From assembly GCA_914767715.1 (NCBI GenBank), contig OU612068.1:13266001-13330000 (forward strand): a stretch of 64,000 nt of DNA, read 5' to 3'. Numbering within the stretch: the stretch's first letter is position 1; each line of letters begins with the position of its first letter. Positions 11,307 through 24,001 of this stretch are shown here, piece after piece. The notes under the pieces are model-generated. The model made no database searches. It saw only the letters and a program-made list of their open reading frames with translations, and was not told the origin of the DNA. This stretch comes from Membranipora membranacea. Taxonomy: Eukaryota; Bryozoa; Gymnolaemata; Cheilostomatida; Membraniporidae. Made by a program: the position numbers and the translations under genes.

Positions 11307-14300
11307 ATGGCAAAATCAAACGCAAATCAAGAAGAGCTCAATTGTGGATTCTGTCTGCAGAAGTTGACATACATGATAGAACCTAAACAGTTACCCTGCT
11401 CTCATGTCTTCTGTTTACCTTGTTTAGAGGAGGATCCTAAGAAAGACTGTCCTGTGTGCAGGTGAGTGAAGTGCATTCAAACCAATAGTGATTGGATGCT
11501 CAATATAATATTCCATTGTTGAATCACCCTCCTTTGAATTCCAGTCCACATTCTATCCGAATCAGTGATGGTGGGAGGACATGTTCAGTGTTGTCCCATT
11601 CTTTAACCATACCAAGTTGATTTGAATGCAACATCTTTCACAAAACAGCGCAAAGGACTCATCATATGATTCTAATAATTACCGCTCATGAGAGAAAACA
11701 ATGGTGAGAAAGGGAGAAGATTTATCGAGATAGGTCCAGAGAAGATGTGTGTGTGTGTTGTCATTTATGAATAAAGTAACAGGACCTTCTTTTATAACTA
11801 TCTAGGAGAGTTTATGATGCACAATGGACTGGGATGAAGAGCTTCTTGAGACCATCAGAGACAGACAGTGACACTACTACAGAAAAAAGAGAAGATAACT
11901 CAGATCAGATCGAGTGTGGTGTTTGTAAATATCGGAAAGCTGTCTGTTACTGTTTAGGGTGTGAAAAGAAACTCTGTGATCACGACTTCAAGGTAAGAGT
12001 CTGTATGTCAAACATTTAATGTCAATGGAATTTGATGGCCTGAACCATACATACGTATGTGCGTACGTACTTACACACATACATACATACATACATACAT
12101 ACAAACAAGTGTAAGTGTATCTACTATCAGTTAATGGCTTCTCTGCTCCAACAAGTCAACACTTTTGCGGTCCTCTCTGCTTTCAGATCCATGAACAGTC
12201 ATCGATATACTTTACAAGCAAGCATCATCAGATAGACATAGCTGTTTATGCCTCCAACCCAGAGAAATATACACCAGTTTACTGCTCTCACCACAGGGAA
12301 CAGAAACTTACTGTGGCTTGTTACCACTGCCACCAAGTATTCTGTGAGACATGTCATCCTAAGCTGTCAAGTTGCTCCCAAAGCAAGGATGAACGAGGTA
12401 AGTATATTTTGCTTGGGTACCAACTTATTGAGGAATGAATTCATTATTTTTAAGGGTTGTGAAGGAATTATTGAATTTTTTTATTCTAATATCCTTTTGT
12501 TTTAACCTGTTAATAGTGTCCTTGTTTCTGTGAGTGTTATTTTCTAGAGCATTGTTGTTTTCTTCAGGGCTTCATGCAATTTCAGCAATCGCTATGATGG
12601 CTGACAGCATGAGGCTTCAGTTGAATGATAGGATTAAGAAGATAGCTGACCAAGTCACAGAAGGTCTAAACCTTGAGAAGAAATCATGGAGTAGTCTGTA
12701 TGATGTGGAGTGTGAAGTAACAAAGATGATGAGTGAGATCGATGAGAGGGTTGAGAAAGCCGTAAGTTGGTTTATACTGTATCCTCAGTGGAGGTGAGAT
12801 TCCGGTAACTATTTCAACAAAGTTTCAGAAAGTTTAGAACTTTGGCAACACCTAGGACTAGTTTGCTTCCTCTGTTATATTGCAAATATCTAACTAGTTC
12901 TAGGTGTTACCAAGGTCTTTGACTTTTTGAAGCTTTGTTGAAGTTGTTTAGAATACAATTCAACCAACAATTTTTAATTTGTATGCATGCATGCAATAAC
13001 TCACTCGCTGTTATCAAAATGTCTTTCTAAAAGTACCTTTTGGTAACTATGAGGTATTATGTAAGATGAAAATTGTGTGATCTGGGAGACTTTCATGATT
13101 ACAGGCAATGCTCCCTATTGCCCTATCAGGATATGGGATATGCTTGAATAGGTACATTCAGTAAAGCTCCATATGACCAACCAAACACCAATCAAAGCCA
13201 TGACATTGGCTGAAAGGGACCCTGGATTGTAGACTCTCAGATAGGTTTGGAGTTACCTGATTTTATTGAAATTTTTAACCTCGTGTTACAGATAAAATCC
13301 CTAAGAGAAAGCGCTGAACAGATGAAGAATGAGCTGAGAGAGCATCAGGCCAAGTCTTTGTCAGTGGTAGAAGCTTACAGCTTGCAGCTGACTGAGCAGA
13401 GCGACAGACTTGAGGCACAATGGAAGGAGCTTAACAGAAAATTTCAGGACATGAAAGGCTCAGAAGTTATCACTAAGTATGAGTCTCTCAAGAGCAGTAT
13501 TGATAGCAGGTCACCAGCACTGTATGAGGCATCACCAAAGTTACCACTTAGACCAAAGATTCTGAGTCAAAACCCTGTTTTGAAAGGTAGGCTAATAGAC
13601 TCTAAATAGTCAGTTTTCCTGTATTGAATTCGAGCCTATAATAGGAGCTGTCCTATCTCCATTTGGATACTGTGAAACACTTAAATGCAAAGCATAGGAA
13701 ATTGCATCAAAGTGGCTGTGTCTGGAGGACTATCTAAAGTTCATTAAAAATGAAAAACCATCAAATTTGGCATATGCAGCATTGAAGAATCGAAAGGACG
13801 TGTCTTTTGTTAAAAATATAATTGATAATTATTTCAATATTACATGCTACAATAATAATCTGTAACCATTAAATCTTTTTTTTTTCACCTTTTTTGTTTC
13901 TTTTTAAAAGCACTTTTGGAAAACATTTTACAGAAAATGGTATAGATGCCAAAAAAGTTATCAGAAAATTACTTAAAAAGGTGTGGAAACATAAAAGTAA
14001 TGATGGTATTCACCCTATCACAAATCAATTTAACATTAGACCCAGCATTAGTGATCTATTCTTGACACTGACATGTGAGACTTTCTTTTCAAACTGCTGG
14101 TCTCATTGCGGCGCAATACCCAAATCTCTATATATGTTTTGGTTAAACTGAACATCTTTAATAATGGTCATTTCATGTGTGTTTCTAGAACTGTTTGCTG
14201 AAGAACTTTTTTCCCAGATGAGCATCTCCTCTTCAGACCAAAAATCAATCAAAATCAAGTATATGAAGACTCTACCCAGTGATGGGTTTGGTATTTACTC

Positions 14301-15738
14301 AGTAACATGGCATGGGAAAGATATTGTCTGTGGAACCGCTAAGGGTGTTCTCACACTCAACGAGCACTCGCAGAAGAAACAAGTTAACATACGCGGTCAT
14401 GTCATATGCATCAGGAAAATAGATAAATATGCCTTTGCCATTTTGTACAGCAAAGACAACACTGAGCGAGAAGTGAGAATATCCTGTAAGAACACTCTGG
14501 CCGATCCGAAAACAACATTGTGTAGATTTCCCCAGGTTGATAAAATTATTTTGCATTTATCCGTTTCTGAACAGTATGTTGCAGCCTGTGACAATGTGGG
14601 AAAGGTGGTTCGTCTGTGGACAACAGAAGGGGAACACTTGATGAAAATCGGGTCAGGTCACCTCCGTGGCCCGTTGGGCGTGTTATTACTACAGGACTCA
14701 GTTCTTGTCAGTGATTGTGAGACTGGATGTCTTCACAAGTTCAGGCTGCAGCCCGGATCACAGCCAGTGTGGACATGCAGAGGACTCGATTTTCCGACGG
14801 GGATATGTGTGGATAACCTTGGCAATTTATATGTAGCAGCAAGAAACACAATCTATCTTATCGCCCAGGATGGTAAGTTAGAGATCTTCACTAGAGTAAG
14901 TTGGATCCAATTTGCCAGCATACCAGATGTTCCCATTCTAATAGTAAGTTGGAAGGGGCAACTCCAAATGCAGGTAAATTGGATCATCGTAAATCTAGAT
15001 CTCCAATGATGCACATTCGTTAAAGTATTAATGAGGGTAATGGTATTTTGAAATGAATATCTGCTCTCAGCAAACTGAATATTGAATAAGTGCTCTCTTT
15101 TGCGGTATCATAACCAACAATATTCTCAATCTGAGTGATTGTTTCCCATTTCTCTTGGCTTTCCACACAACAAAATACTATATTAGTTAATATAAGCTAG
15201 TTTAGCTTTAGCTAGTTTGTGGGTGCTTACTTATGTCAGCCAGCATCTAATAGCTGCTAGCTGAGGTGTAGTCTAAATAACATTAAATTTAGCTAGTTCA
15301 TGTACATGTGAAATGGCAAGCTTCTCTTTTTATGAAAACTTTACTCCTCTAGTGTATAATGGCTCCCTTCATCATAACAGTTGAAGATATTTCAATCATA
15401 GTGTTGAGTTAGTGAGTTAGTTCCTATGGTTATTAACTCTATATGACAATCAATACAACATCATGTTATATTCCTGCTATACTTCGGACTGCTGGCTGTG
15501 TAAATTATCCTTGAGTTGAATCACAATAATAATATAGAATATTATAAGACTAAACTTCTCTAGCTTCTTGCATACATTTTTTTTGTATATTGTTCAAGGT
15601 TTACTGACAAAGAAGTTGTGTTGTGAGGAGCTAAGTAAAACTGAGACAGTTTTCGATATCAGCCTATCAGAAGATGGAACTACAATAGCTCTGTCATGTG
15701 GTGATGAAGGGGTGAAGATATTCACTCTTACGCCATGA
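11307..15738 (+). CDS. TRIM-like protein B, 621 aa, 7 exons
   Basis: The exons are 11307-11461, 11806-11992, 12187-12397, 12568-12761, 13292-13586, 14189-14872 and 15599-15738, with lengths and phases identical to gene A. The joined frame is open to the TGA at 15736-15738. The RING (residues 13-51) and both B-box modules keep every zinc ligand. The coiled-coil exon 5 has a few replacements (for example SLQLTEQSDRLEAQW). The propeller differs from A and C at a limited set of positions: 382, 398-399, 420, 438, 464-468, 510, 524-526, 551, 564-566, 592 and 610. Most are replacement changes. The inferred role is the same as for A, an E3 ligase with a different propeller specificity. Confidence 0.88.
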
Positions 15739-17351
15739 ATATGAATATACCGTGAATGTCTGATTGAAGACAATGGATCCAGATGTTTGCCTGCCTGACA
15801 ATCAGTTTGTTTTATTGAAGTAATTCTTTCATTGAAATTTTTATGTACAATATATGTCACAAAATTTGCCTGATGATGATATCATTGATTTATCTAAGTT
15901 TTTTGAAGTCATAAAATGGACCAACGATTTTTTGCAAACAGAATTTAGTCTAGGAGAAATCTATCCTATATTCAAGAAAGATTTACCCTGCATTGTTCAA
16001 CGGTTTGTTTGAAAATCTGACGAAAATGTAATCAATTCTCATGTCATTTTGGTTGGCTATAGCAAGATGATTGGCTTGACTAACTTTCACTCCAACTGCT
16101 GGGAATTTCAGTTTAGTCTGTTTCAGAGTTCTTCTCCCATCCAGGTCCTAAGACCGTTGAAGTTGTTTGCCGGAAAGCAAAAAGCTACTGAGTATAGAAT
16201 ATAATAGATTATTTCAGATACGGCTCCTTGACTTAACTAATGGGGGATTTACCAAATCATCTGCGTAACTTAATTAGGAAGTGTCTACCTCTTTGTACGG
16301 AGGAGGCAACTCACTCTCCACAGGTGCATGCTGGGACATGTTTGTTTATCTATTTCAAATTACACCATATGCTGAACCAGGGAGTTACAAACTCCTTGGC
16401 TGAACGGAGACAGTTTCTTATCTCACTGCATTACGATAATTCAAAGGCACGATTTGACACAGCTGCCTGACTGTGGCAAGAGGAGCAACTTTTGTTGCGT
16501 TCAGTTAAAATGTTATTGAATTTGTCAGTAGGGATTGTTGTGAGCCTGAGCAAGCTCGATAGCCTGGACAGCCTGCCAAGGCTAGATTGTCGTCAAAATG
16601 TTGATTGGTAATGCTGTAAGCTGAGCTAACCTGTAAAATTCACAAGTTTAACAAGCTTATTATTATGTGTCTACTCGCTATTGCGTATTCTTCTAATTTG
16701 CTTTTGTGAAGGCATATGGGCTTTTTTAACTTTGTGTTGCTAGAAATGGCATTCCATTTTGATTGAAAGTGCTAGGTACTCCAGCAATCAAAGCAAGCTT
16801 CAAGTACTCAAACAAGATATCATGAAGTATTTTCCCTTGCTGGCAGTTTGTGAGTTGGACTAATAATTGAATATTATTATCAGAGTGGTTAGGCTAGAGA
16901 ATGTCGTTCTATTAGTACCAATTCTTATCATTTTAATACATTTTATGATATCAATGGAATGCAATAGGGGTTTGTCCCCACATACCTACTGTTTGAGTTC
17001 TATTGAAACTCAATGAGTACATATAGACAAACAAAAAACTTGATTTCAGCTCATTATATCCATTTCAAAATTTGAACAGTGCTAAGCCACAGGATTAAAA
17101 GAAAAGGTGAGCAAGCATTCATATTTGTAATGTAAAGTAAGGTGTAATGATACGATGATGATCAAATTCGTTCCCATCTGTTAGCAGCATTTGAGCAGCA
17201 ACACAAAACTGGTATAGGGAAGTAGAGCAATACTTGAGCAACTTTGTCCTATATACTGATTTTGTATTGGTGTTGTGAAGCTAAACTCTAAAGCAGAAAA
17301 CAATCAATATCAATCATAATGCGGGAGCAGACTGAACTTGTTTAGGATAAC
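15739..17351. other. intergenic stretch after gene B
   Basis: No gene is seen. It is collinear with 6675-8275. It differs from unit 1 by a roughly 28-base insertion near 16376-16403 (around GGGAGTTACAAACTCC), which itself repeats the flanking GCTGAAC. Confidence 0.65.
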
Positions 17352-17561
17352 ATGGCAGAAGCAACTGTTGAATCACTCCTTGATGACATCACAGCCCCTC
17401 TCGAGTCAGAGGAACAGGAGAGACCTGAAGCTGTCAGCAGTGATCACTGTGAAGATGAGGACAACCTTATGGATGACGACTTGAACTGTGGATTCTGGTT
17501 TGAGGAGCAGGTAATGAAGGGCAAGGAAATTCCATTGAGTGGCGGTGGTGATCAGTGTTAA
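17352..17561 (+). pseudogene. truncated first exon of a D-type TRIM gene, unit 2
   Basis: Almost identical to 8276-8485. It has the acidic D-type N-terminus, the first RING residues, then the same break into antisense LINE sequence and a stop at 17559-17561. It confirms that the truncation was already present when units 1 and 2 separated. Confidence 0.85.
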
Positions 17562-18060
17562 ACTGGTGGATTAGTATTGCTCAGGGTGTCTGCGCACAGA
17601 TGAGTGGGTGGCACTGCTGATGTATTTGCCGAGCACAGCAGGGTCGTTGTGGTGTTACTTGCTAAAGACTTGAAAGCTTCATTCGTGTCTACGCTGTGAG
17701 AGAGTTGATATATTCAGCTTGTGTAGGAGACCTGTAGTGTATTATTCTCGCAGCCCGTCTCTGCACAGCCTCAAGTTGGTTGGTGGCTGTGGCAGAGTCC
17801 CAGGTACAGGATGAGTATTCTAGCACTTGGCGGACGAGATGTTGGTACACAGTTTGTTTCACATCTTGTGATTTGGTACGAAAATTACGGCAGATGACAG
17901 TGTCGAGTTAGCCTTGGCTTGTTGAGGTGAGGGCGCCATGTAAACATTGGGTCTATTGTTATATCTTGGTAGTTGATTGTGTCAGCACGTGGTATCTGAG
18001 TGTCATGAAGATGAAGCGGCAGGTTGTCAGGTTGGTGTTTGCGGGAGAAAGTGATTTATA
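17546..18060 (-). mobile_element. LINE 3' fragment, antisense, unit 2
   Basis: Sister of 8470-8960. Relative to it there are small indels, for example GGTGGCTGTGGCAGAGTCCCAGGTACAGG near 17783-17812, which restores sequence missing in unit 1. The coding frame is broken. Confidence 0.7.
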
Positions 18061-18709
18061 GGTAGGGTTATTTCATTCTTATATTAGTCTTGCTTGCTCT
18101 CAACAGGGAGGATCCTCTCTGCTCTCAACAGATAGGCAGTCATCAAGTGATAGAAAGCCATATGTATGCTACATATGGCTTTCTATGTATGGAGCATTGA
18201 ATTCCATATAGTACAATTCAATGGTATGGAGTTCTCCAAACTTTGAACATGAGTAGGCAATCCTTTGTAGAACTAGCGTTCCTTTCTACAATTGTGAAAA
18301 CTTGCTATTTATTGAGGTCAAGGCTGAAGCTGTAGTACTTTCCAAAATAATAGACAACCAATTATTGTCAATAGTTTCATAATAGAAAAATTGGTGTGTC
18401 TGTGCATAAAGATTCTCCCTGTTTATGAAAACTGCAGCTGAGAGCAGAGTGAGTAACTGCCAGTGTTGTTAGCCACTTATGTATCAACAGAGCCATATAT
18501 ATACCAGTAACTAGATAGTTAGCCTGTATTGACACGCATTTCCTGCCTTTGTGCCCAAAGTTATGAAATGCAGCAGTCATGAAGTGTGGCCAATTGTACA
18601 GCTAACAGCTGTTAAATAGTAGTTGTTAGTAACGATAGTTAGTGTCGATAGGTAACTTATTTATTGACCTTTGATCTATATGCCATATCTCAGTCAATAA
18701 TGGACTCCT

Positions 18710-18765
18710 TGTTGCGAAGTTGGGTTCTAATCAGGATGGCAAGATATAAGGCAGTCCACTCACCA
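18710..18765 (-). repeat. left LTR, outer part
   Basis: Matches the first about 56 bases of the right LTR (24399 onward) with one or two differences. It is interrupted at CACTCACCA by the LINE; the rest continues at 22269. Confidence 0.85.
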
Positions 18766-21700
18766 CCATCAAGATATCCGGTTTCATGGCGGCCAGCCGC
18801 AATTTTTAAGTGCTCTTAGACTTAGAAAATTCACAGTTTTATCCAAATTTATGCTTTTAACCTTTACACAAACAAATTTTAACATTGCAAATTTTACAAA
18901 GAGTGTTTGTTCAGTGTCAAAGAGTATTTGTTCAGTACCAAAGAGTATTATTGTTCAGTACAAAGAGTACTTGTTCATAACAAAGAGATATTGTTCACTC
19001 TTGACTTGGAGCAACTCCTTGCTTGGAGTTAGCTTGGAGCCTGGACTGGATTGGATACAAACTGGAGTGGAAACAAACTGGACTGGAAATAGCTTGGAGA
19101 CTAGACTGGATTGGATACAAACTGGACTGGAAACAAACTGGATTGGAATCAACACTGGACTGGATCATGGATTACACCGGAAGAGGCTCATCTAACCTGA
19201 CAACTGGAAAGCAGCATGATGACACCGTGAACCAGGAGGAGCCCATTGAAATCAGCAGCCTCTATCTCTGTGGAGCTTGTCACCATCCTGTCACATGGGA
19301 AGATAAAGGTATACTATGCGAAGACTGCTCAACATGGTTCCACATTTCATGCCAAAACATCAACTCAAATGAATACTCAAGACTTGACAACAGTAGCGTT
19401 GCCTGGGCATGTCTGAACTGTAATTCCATCAACTACAGCCATATTGCCTTCAACTGCTCAGTGACATGGCTGAAACCAGAGATCTACACAGCTGAGCTTG
19501 AACTCGGTGACTACAGCGTGTTTAGAAGAGACCGCCCAGCTGGAGGTGGTGGTGGAGTTCTCATTGCTGTCCACAACACCATCAGCTCTACAGAGGTTGA
19601 CGAGAAAAGCCAAGGCGCAGAATTCATCTGGGTCAAGGCTATTCTGACTGGACAACAACATCTCTACATAGGAGCTTGCTATAGACCCAATGTAGCAGAC
19701 AAAACAACCATCCCTCAATTACGAAACTCTGTTGATAATATTTTAGCAGACAACCATAAAAACATCATCATCGCAGGTGACTTCAACCTACCAGGCTGGG
19801 ACTGGACTGCCATGCAACTCAAACCAAATTGCCCTCAACAATCAAACCATCAGGAACTCAAAGAACTACTAGACACTGCAGGTCTGACACAGCTTGTTAA
19901 AGAACCAACAAGGATCAACAACACGCTGGATCTAATCATGGCGAATATACCAGAACGAGTCAACAGAACCAAAATCTTACCAGGCATCAGCGATCACCAC
20001 ATCTGCTACACAGAACTGTCACTCCGGGCAAACAGGAGAAAACAGGCCCCAAGGACCATCTGGCTGTAAAAGCGCGCTGATTGGGATGGACTATTGAAAC
20101 ATGTTACACCAACACTACAAAAGCTCACAACTAGCCGACAACCAGTTGAAAAGATGTGGACGCACCTCAAGAACACCATCCATGAGGGAGCTAAGAAATT
20201 TATCCCTACCAAGACAACAAAGAAACACAATCGAAAACCGTGGGTCAGCCCTATCCTGGAGCAGAAGATCAAACTCAAAAAACGACTGCATAGAAGAACG
20301 AGGAAAAATGGAGGACAGCAACTGGAGAAGAGATACAATGATGTCAGAAAAGAAGTTCAGAGAGAGTTTCGCAAGGAACACAACAAGTTCGTGGAAAACA
20401 TCTTGACAGAAGAAGAAAATGATAGCAGCAAGACAAACAAGAAATTCTGGGCTTACGTCAAACAGAAAAGATCAGACAACTCTGGAGTTGGCACATTGCG
20501 AGTCAACTCGAAACTAATTACAGACCCTACAGAAAAGGCAGAGGCGCTAAATAAACAGTTTCACTCTGTCTTCAACCCTGTCTCCCCATCAGAGCCTGTA
20601 AACACCGCTGGCTCCAATGACATGTCAAAGATAAAGATCTCTGAAAATGGAGTCCTAGCTTTACTGAAGAAACTCAATCCCTACAAGGCCACAGGACCTG
20701 ATGACCTCAGCCCTAGACTATTAAAGCAGTTGGCACCAGTATTAGCAGGACCTTTAACCCATCTCTTTCAGAGATCCCTGGACACCTCAACGATACCATC
20801 CGACTGGAGGAAAGCATGAGTCTGTCCAGACTTCAAAAAAGGAGATAAATACCAGCCTTCTAACTACCGATCCATTAGCCTCACCTGTGTCGCGAGCAAA
20901 CTACTTGAGCATATCATCACTAGCCAAGTAGCACACCACCTGGAGACTACAGAGAAACTGACACCAAAACAACATGGATTTCGACCGAAACGATGTTGTG
21001 AGTCGCAGCTCATAGAGCTTTTGGCAGATATCTCGGCACTCATGGACCAAGGGAAAGAAGTTGATGCTTGCTTCTTGGACTTTGCAAAAGCTTTCGACAA
21101 GGTTGACCATGTCAAACTTGTCCACAAGCTAAAAAACATCGGAGTCAATAATCAAGCCACCAGATGGATTGAGGACTTCCTTTCAAAGAGAACCCAAGTC
21201 GTGGTTGTGGATGGCTTTCCTTCCACTCCCTGTAAAGTAACATCAGGAGTTCCCCAAGGCTCAGTCATTGGGCCCCTACTCTTCACCATCTTCATCAATG
21301 ACCTCCCTGACTCTGTCAGGTCCAATGTCAGACTATTTGCGGATGACACTGTCATCTATAATACTGCTGACAATCGAGATAAACTCCAAGAAGACCTCCA
21401 CACACTAGAGACTTGGGAGAAAGAATGGAAAATGAAATTCAATGCTCTCAAACGCGAGCATATCAAGATCAGCCGAAAACGAGAGCGAGGTGTGAACAAT
21501 ACCTTCACCCTGCACAACATTGACATGCCAAAAGCTACAGGAGTGAAATGCCTAGGAATCAAGTTGGAAAACACACTGAGATGGAATGAAAACAGTACGT
21601 TTATCACCAGTAAAGCATCGGGTAGACTTGGCTATGTCAGCAGAACTATCCCCCCGTCGCTCCCGGACTTGAGAAGTCGGGCCTACAAATATCTGGTACG

Positions 21701-22264
21701 ACCCGTCATTGAGTACTCGAGCACGGTGTGGGATGGAGCTCTGACCAATACTCAGATAAACTCCATTGAAGCAGTCCAAAGAAGAGCAGCCCGGATGGTG
21801 TCCAATGTCAGAAGAACTGATCACACCACCAGCACTACAAAACTTCTGGAGGACCTGGAGTGGGACACACTCAAAGACCGAAGGGAGAGAAGAAGGCTCG
21901 GCATCTTCCGCGCTATGCACTACAACAAGGTTGCTGTTAACATCACTGACTACCTCTCTCCACATCCTACACATGCTGGACAGTCAAGGAAACACCAATC
22001 GCAGTATTTTATCCCTCACTGCAATACCAAACTGCACCAGAACAGCTCCTTTGTGAGCACTGCTAAACTGTGGAACGCCCTACCGATCGGCAGCACCCTC
22101 CTCGAGGGACCCCCAGTGGCAGGCTAAGGTTGATGGCGATCGATCTACCGACCCTACGTTGCAGACCCGGAACGGAGACGGACAGACGAGATGACATATT
22201 GCCACAACCTTCTCACAGAAGTTGGCGATTAACCTTCAAGTACCAAGTAAGTAAGTAAGTAAGT
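18766..22264 (+). mobile_element. LINE (PHD-finger type) inserted in the left LTR
   Basis: About 3.5 kb, flanked by ACCA at 18762-18765 and 22265-22268. The uninterrupted right LTR (ACTCACCATGAAAG, about 24446) gives the empty site. The 3' end is a TAAG/AAGT tandem repeat (about 22243-22264) rather than poly(A). The 5' region has direct repeats around CAAAGAGTA (18897-18990) and GGATTGGATACAAACTGGA (19035-19150). The element carries one long frame with two in-frame stops. Confidence 0.88.
19167..22127 (+). pseudogene. LINE polyprotein: PHD-like finger, truncated endonuclease, reverse transcriptase (two in-frame stops)
   Basis: One frame runs from ATG 19167 to TAG 22127 but is cut by TAA at 20067-20069 and TGA at 20817-20819. 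It starts with a PHD-like zinc finger (CGACHHPV, CEDCSTWFHISC, WACLNC). A piece of APE-type endonuclease follows (GACYRPN, GDFNLPGWDW, ISDHH), but the N-terminal part with the first catalytic Asn is missing and the usual ETWL reads VTWL. The reverse transcriptase follows, with HGFRPKRCCESQL, FAKAFDKVDH, SGVPQGSVIGPLLF, the catalytic FADD box and the thumb with QRRAARM. No frameshift is seen over about 3 kb, so inactivation looks recent apart from the endonuclease deletion. Confidence 0.85.
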
Positions 22265-22268
22265 ACCA

Positions 22269-22460
22269 TGAAAGTCAGTAGACAAGTGCTCATGTGAGTC
22301 TCTTCAATCAAGGTCACGGTCAAGTCAGTCTCTGTCATATATAGGTCAGGGCAGCTGATGATAACTCCTTAGTATGTACAGAGAGGACAACTCCAAGATA
22401 CATGTACAAAGTACATGTATGACAACATGACAAAAAACCTTATGATAGGACTAGTCCACA
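22269..22460 (-). repeat. left LTR, inner part
   Basis: Continues the LTR after the LINE (ATGAAAGTCAGTAG to CTAGTCCACA). It matches 24450-24633 and has an extra CATGTGAGTCTC-like insertion near 22290. Confidence 0.85.
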
Positions 22461-22705
22461 TGCCCTTACTATTATAAGGGTTTTTTTGACACATACTCTA
22501 TAACCCTAACAGGGTTGAGAGACTTCACATGCTCTTTCTTTGAGAAAGGGATGTTTACTCATACTCTGTGGCCCACCATCAGGGTTAGCACACAACTACG
22601 GGGACTACCGACAACTGTCAGCAATCACACAAGCAATAACGAAAAGCGGATAGGATGTTAACTTAAAACAAGTATGTTTACATACAAGGTGACAACAGCT
22701 CTTCA
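22461..22705. other. internal 3' region of the LTR element
   Basis: On the - strand this lies between the gag stop and the 3' LTR, where pol would normally be. Only about 245 bases are present, with no coding sequence. The short inverted motif CCCTTACTATTATAAGGG lies next to the LTR. Confidence 0.6.
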
Positions 22706-24001
22706 CTAGATTAGAATATTAGAATTTACAGAGGGAAGTGATCTCTGCCAATTACTATCACTACTACCTGAGCTCTGCCTAGGTGGAGAGCGGTCATCAC
22801 ATGACTTTCTTTTAGTTCGCTCTTTGTACCTTTGGTCTGAGCTCCCATTCACTCTACAACTGCAATCTCTTGCTGAGACGCCTTCACGCAAACAAAACCT
22901 ACATCTATAAACATCAGTACAATCCTGCTGGTGATGTGACATCCTTTGACATCTGAAACACCCGCCTTCAGGACAGTAACGCGCAATATGATCATTTTTA
23001 TGACATATATAACAGCCAGAATGCTGACTACTACTATGACTTACATACCTCCTTTCACGGTCAGGTGAAGGGTAATCATCATGATCACTCCCACCATCAC
23101 CATTATAACGATGGTTGTCACTACAAAATCTCTTGTTTTCAGAACCTCGATTAGAATGGTTATAAGCATCATGATAAGTATTACTTACACTACACTCATC
23201 ACTTCTCTCTCGGTGAGGACGACACTTCACTTCACCAACATGCGCCTGTATAACAGTAACATTTGGTACAACATTGATTGGATCACAAACTACACTAGAC
23301 TCAGCGTGTAATTCAACTTTAACAGGTATTTTAGCAGGGCCCTGTTTACTCTCTGAAAGCGCATAAGTCGGGTCTGATCTATTTAAGGCATTCAAAGACT
23401 CTTGCGCAGCTAGTCTTGCCCTTAACACTTTGTTGATCTTGACCCAGTTCAACTCATCATCAGCCATCATCTCAAACTTCAATTTTGAGTTACGCAAACC
23501 TCTTACTGCGATCAACAATGCAAATCTCTCTCTGACATTGCCACCAGAGAAATCACATTGTCTACTCAGACCTTCAACAGGCAGAAGATAAGCGCGTTCA
23601 TCCTCATTGTCAAGTTGTTGACATGTAACAAACTTGTCCAACTTAACATACTCAGACTCGTCATGCTCAAAGTGTTCTCTCAACAAGTTCCACACATCTA
23701 AGAACTCCAAAGATGTGGAAAACAAGTCAACACCAAGCGATGACACTACTTCACGAGCATCACTGCCCATACACCAGAGCAAAGACGCCAGCTTTGCATC
23801 TTCACCGAAGCGAGGCACCCTCACTTTTTCGGTAACTCTAGAACCGCCAGTGCCAGTAGTCACTTCTTCGATGTTATAGCCAAGTTCAATCGACTTCATT
23901 CTTAAAGCCAGATTAAACTCAACAGACCACCGCTTAAATGACCCATGGACATTGGATGAGTCTACAACAAACACAGGTAGACTAGCAAAGATACTAGCCA
24001 T
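22706..24001 (-). CDS. retrotransposon Gag protein with CCHC knuckles, about 431 aa
   Basis: A single open frame from ATG 24001 (strong context GCCATGG; an in-frame ATG at 24025 is less likely) to the stop at 22706-22708. The N-terminal part has capsid-like sequence (FKRWSVEFNLALR, LLWCMGSDAREVV, LREHFEHDESEYVKLDKF). Near the C-terminus are cysteine/histidine knuckles, CYICHKNDHIARYC and CFRCQRMSHHQQDC, then CRFCLREGVSARDC. A serine/arginine-rich tail follows. Gag packages element RNA into particles. Being intact without any pol suggests it is used or was recently used with pol from a relative. The exact LTR superfamily cannot be told without pol. Confidence 0.85.
   Translation of the reverse strand: MASIFASLPVFVVDSSNVHGSFKRWSVEFNLALRMKSIELGYNIEEVTTGTGGSRVTEKVRVPRFGEDAKLASLLWCMGSDAREVVSSLGVDLFSTSLEFLDVWNLLREHFEHDESEYVKLDKFVTCQQLDNEDERAYLLPVEGLSRQCDFSGGNVRERFALLIAVRGLRNSKLKFEMMADDELNWVKINKVLRARLAAQESLNALNRSDPTYALSESKQGPAKIPVKVELHAESSVVCDPINVVPNVTVIQAHVGEVKCRPHRERSDECSVSNTYHDAYNHSNRGSENKRFCSDNHRYNGDGGSDHDDYPSPDRERRYVSHSSSQHSGCYICHKNDHIARYCPEGGCFRCQRMSHHQQDCTDVYRCRFCLREGVSARDCSCRVNGSSDQRYKERTKRKSCDDRSPPRQSSGSSDSNWQRSLPSVNSNILI

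Noticed and set aside
18156-18195. Palindrome AGAAAGCCATATGTATGC...CATATGGCTTTCT in unit 2
   Set aside because: It is a local inverted duplication of about 13 bases compared with unit 1 (9060-9085). No sign of an element.
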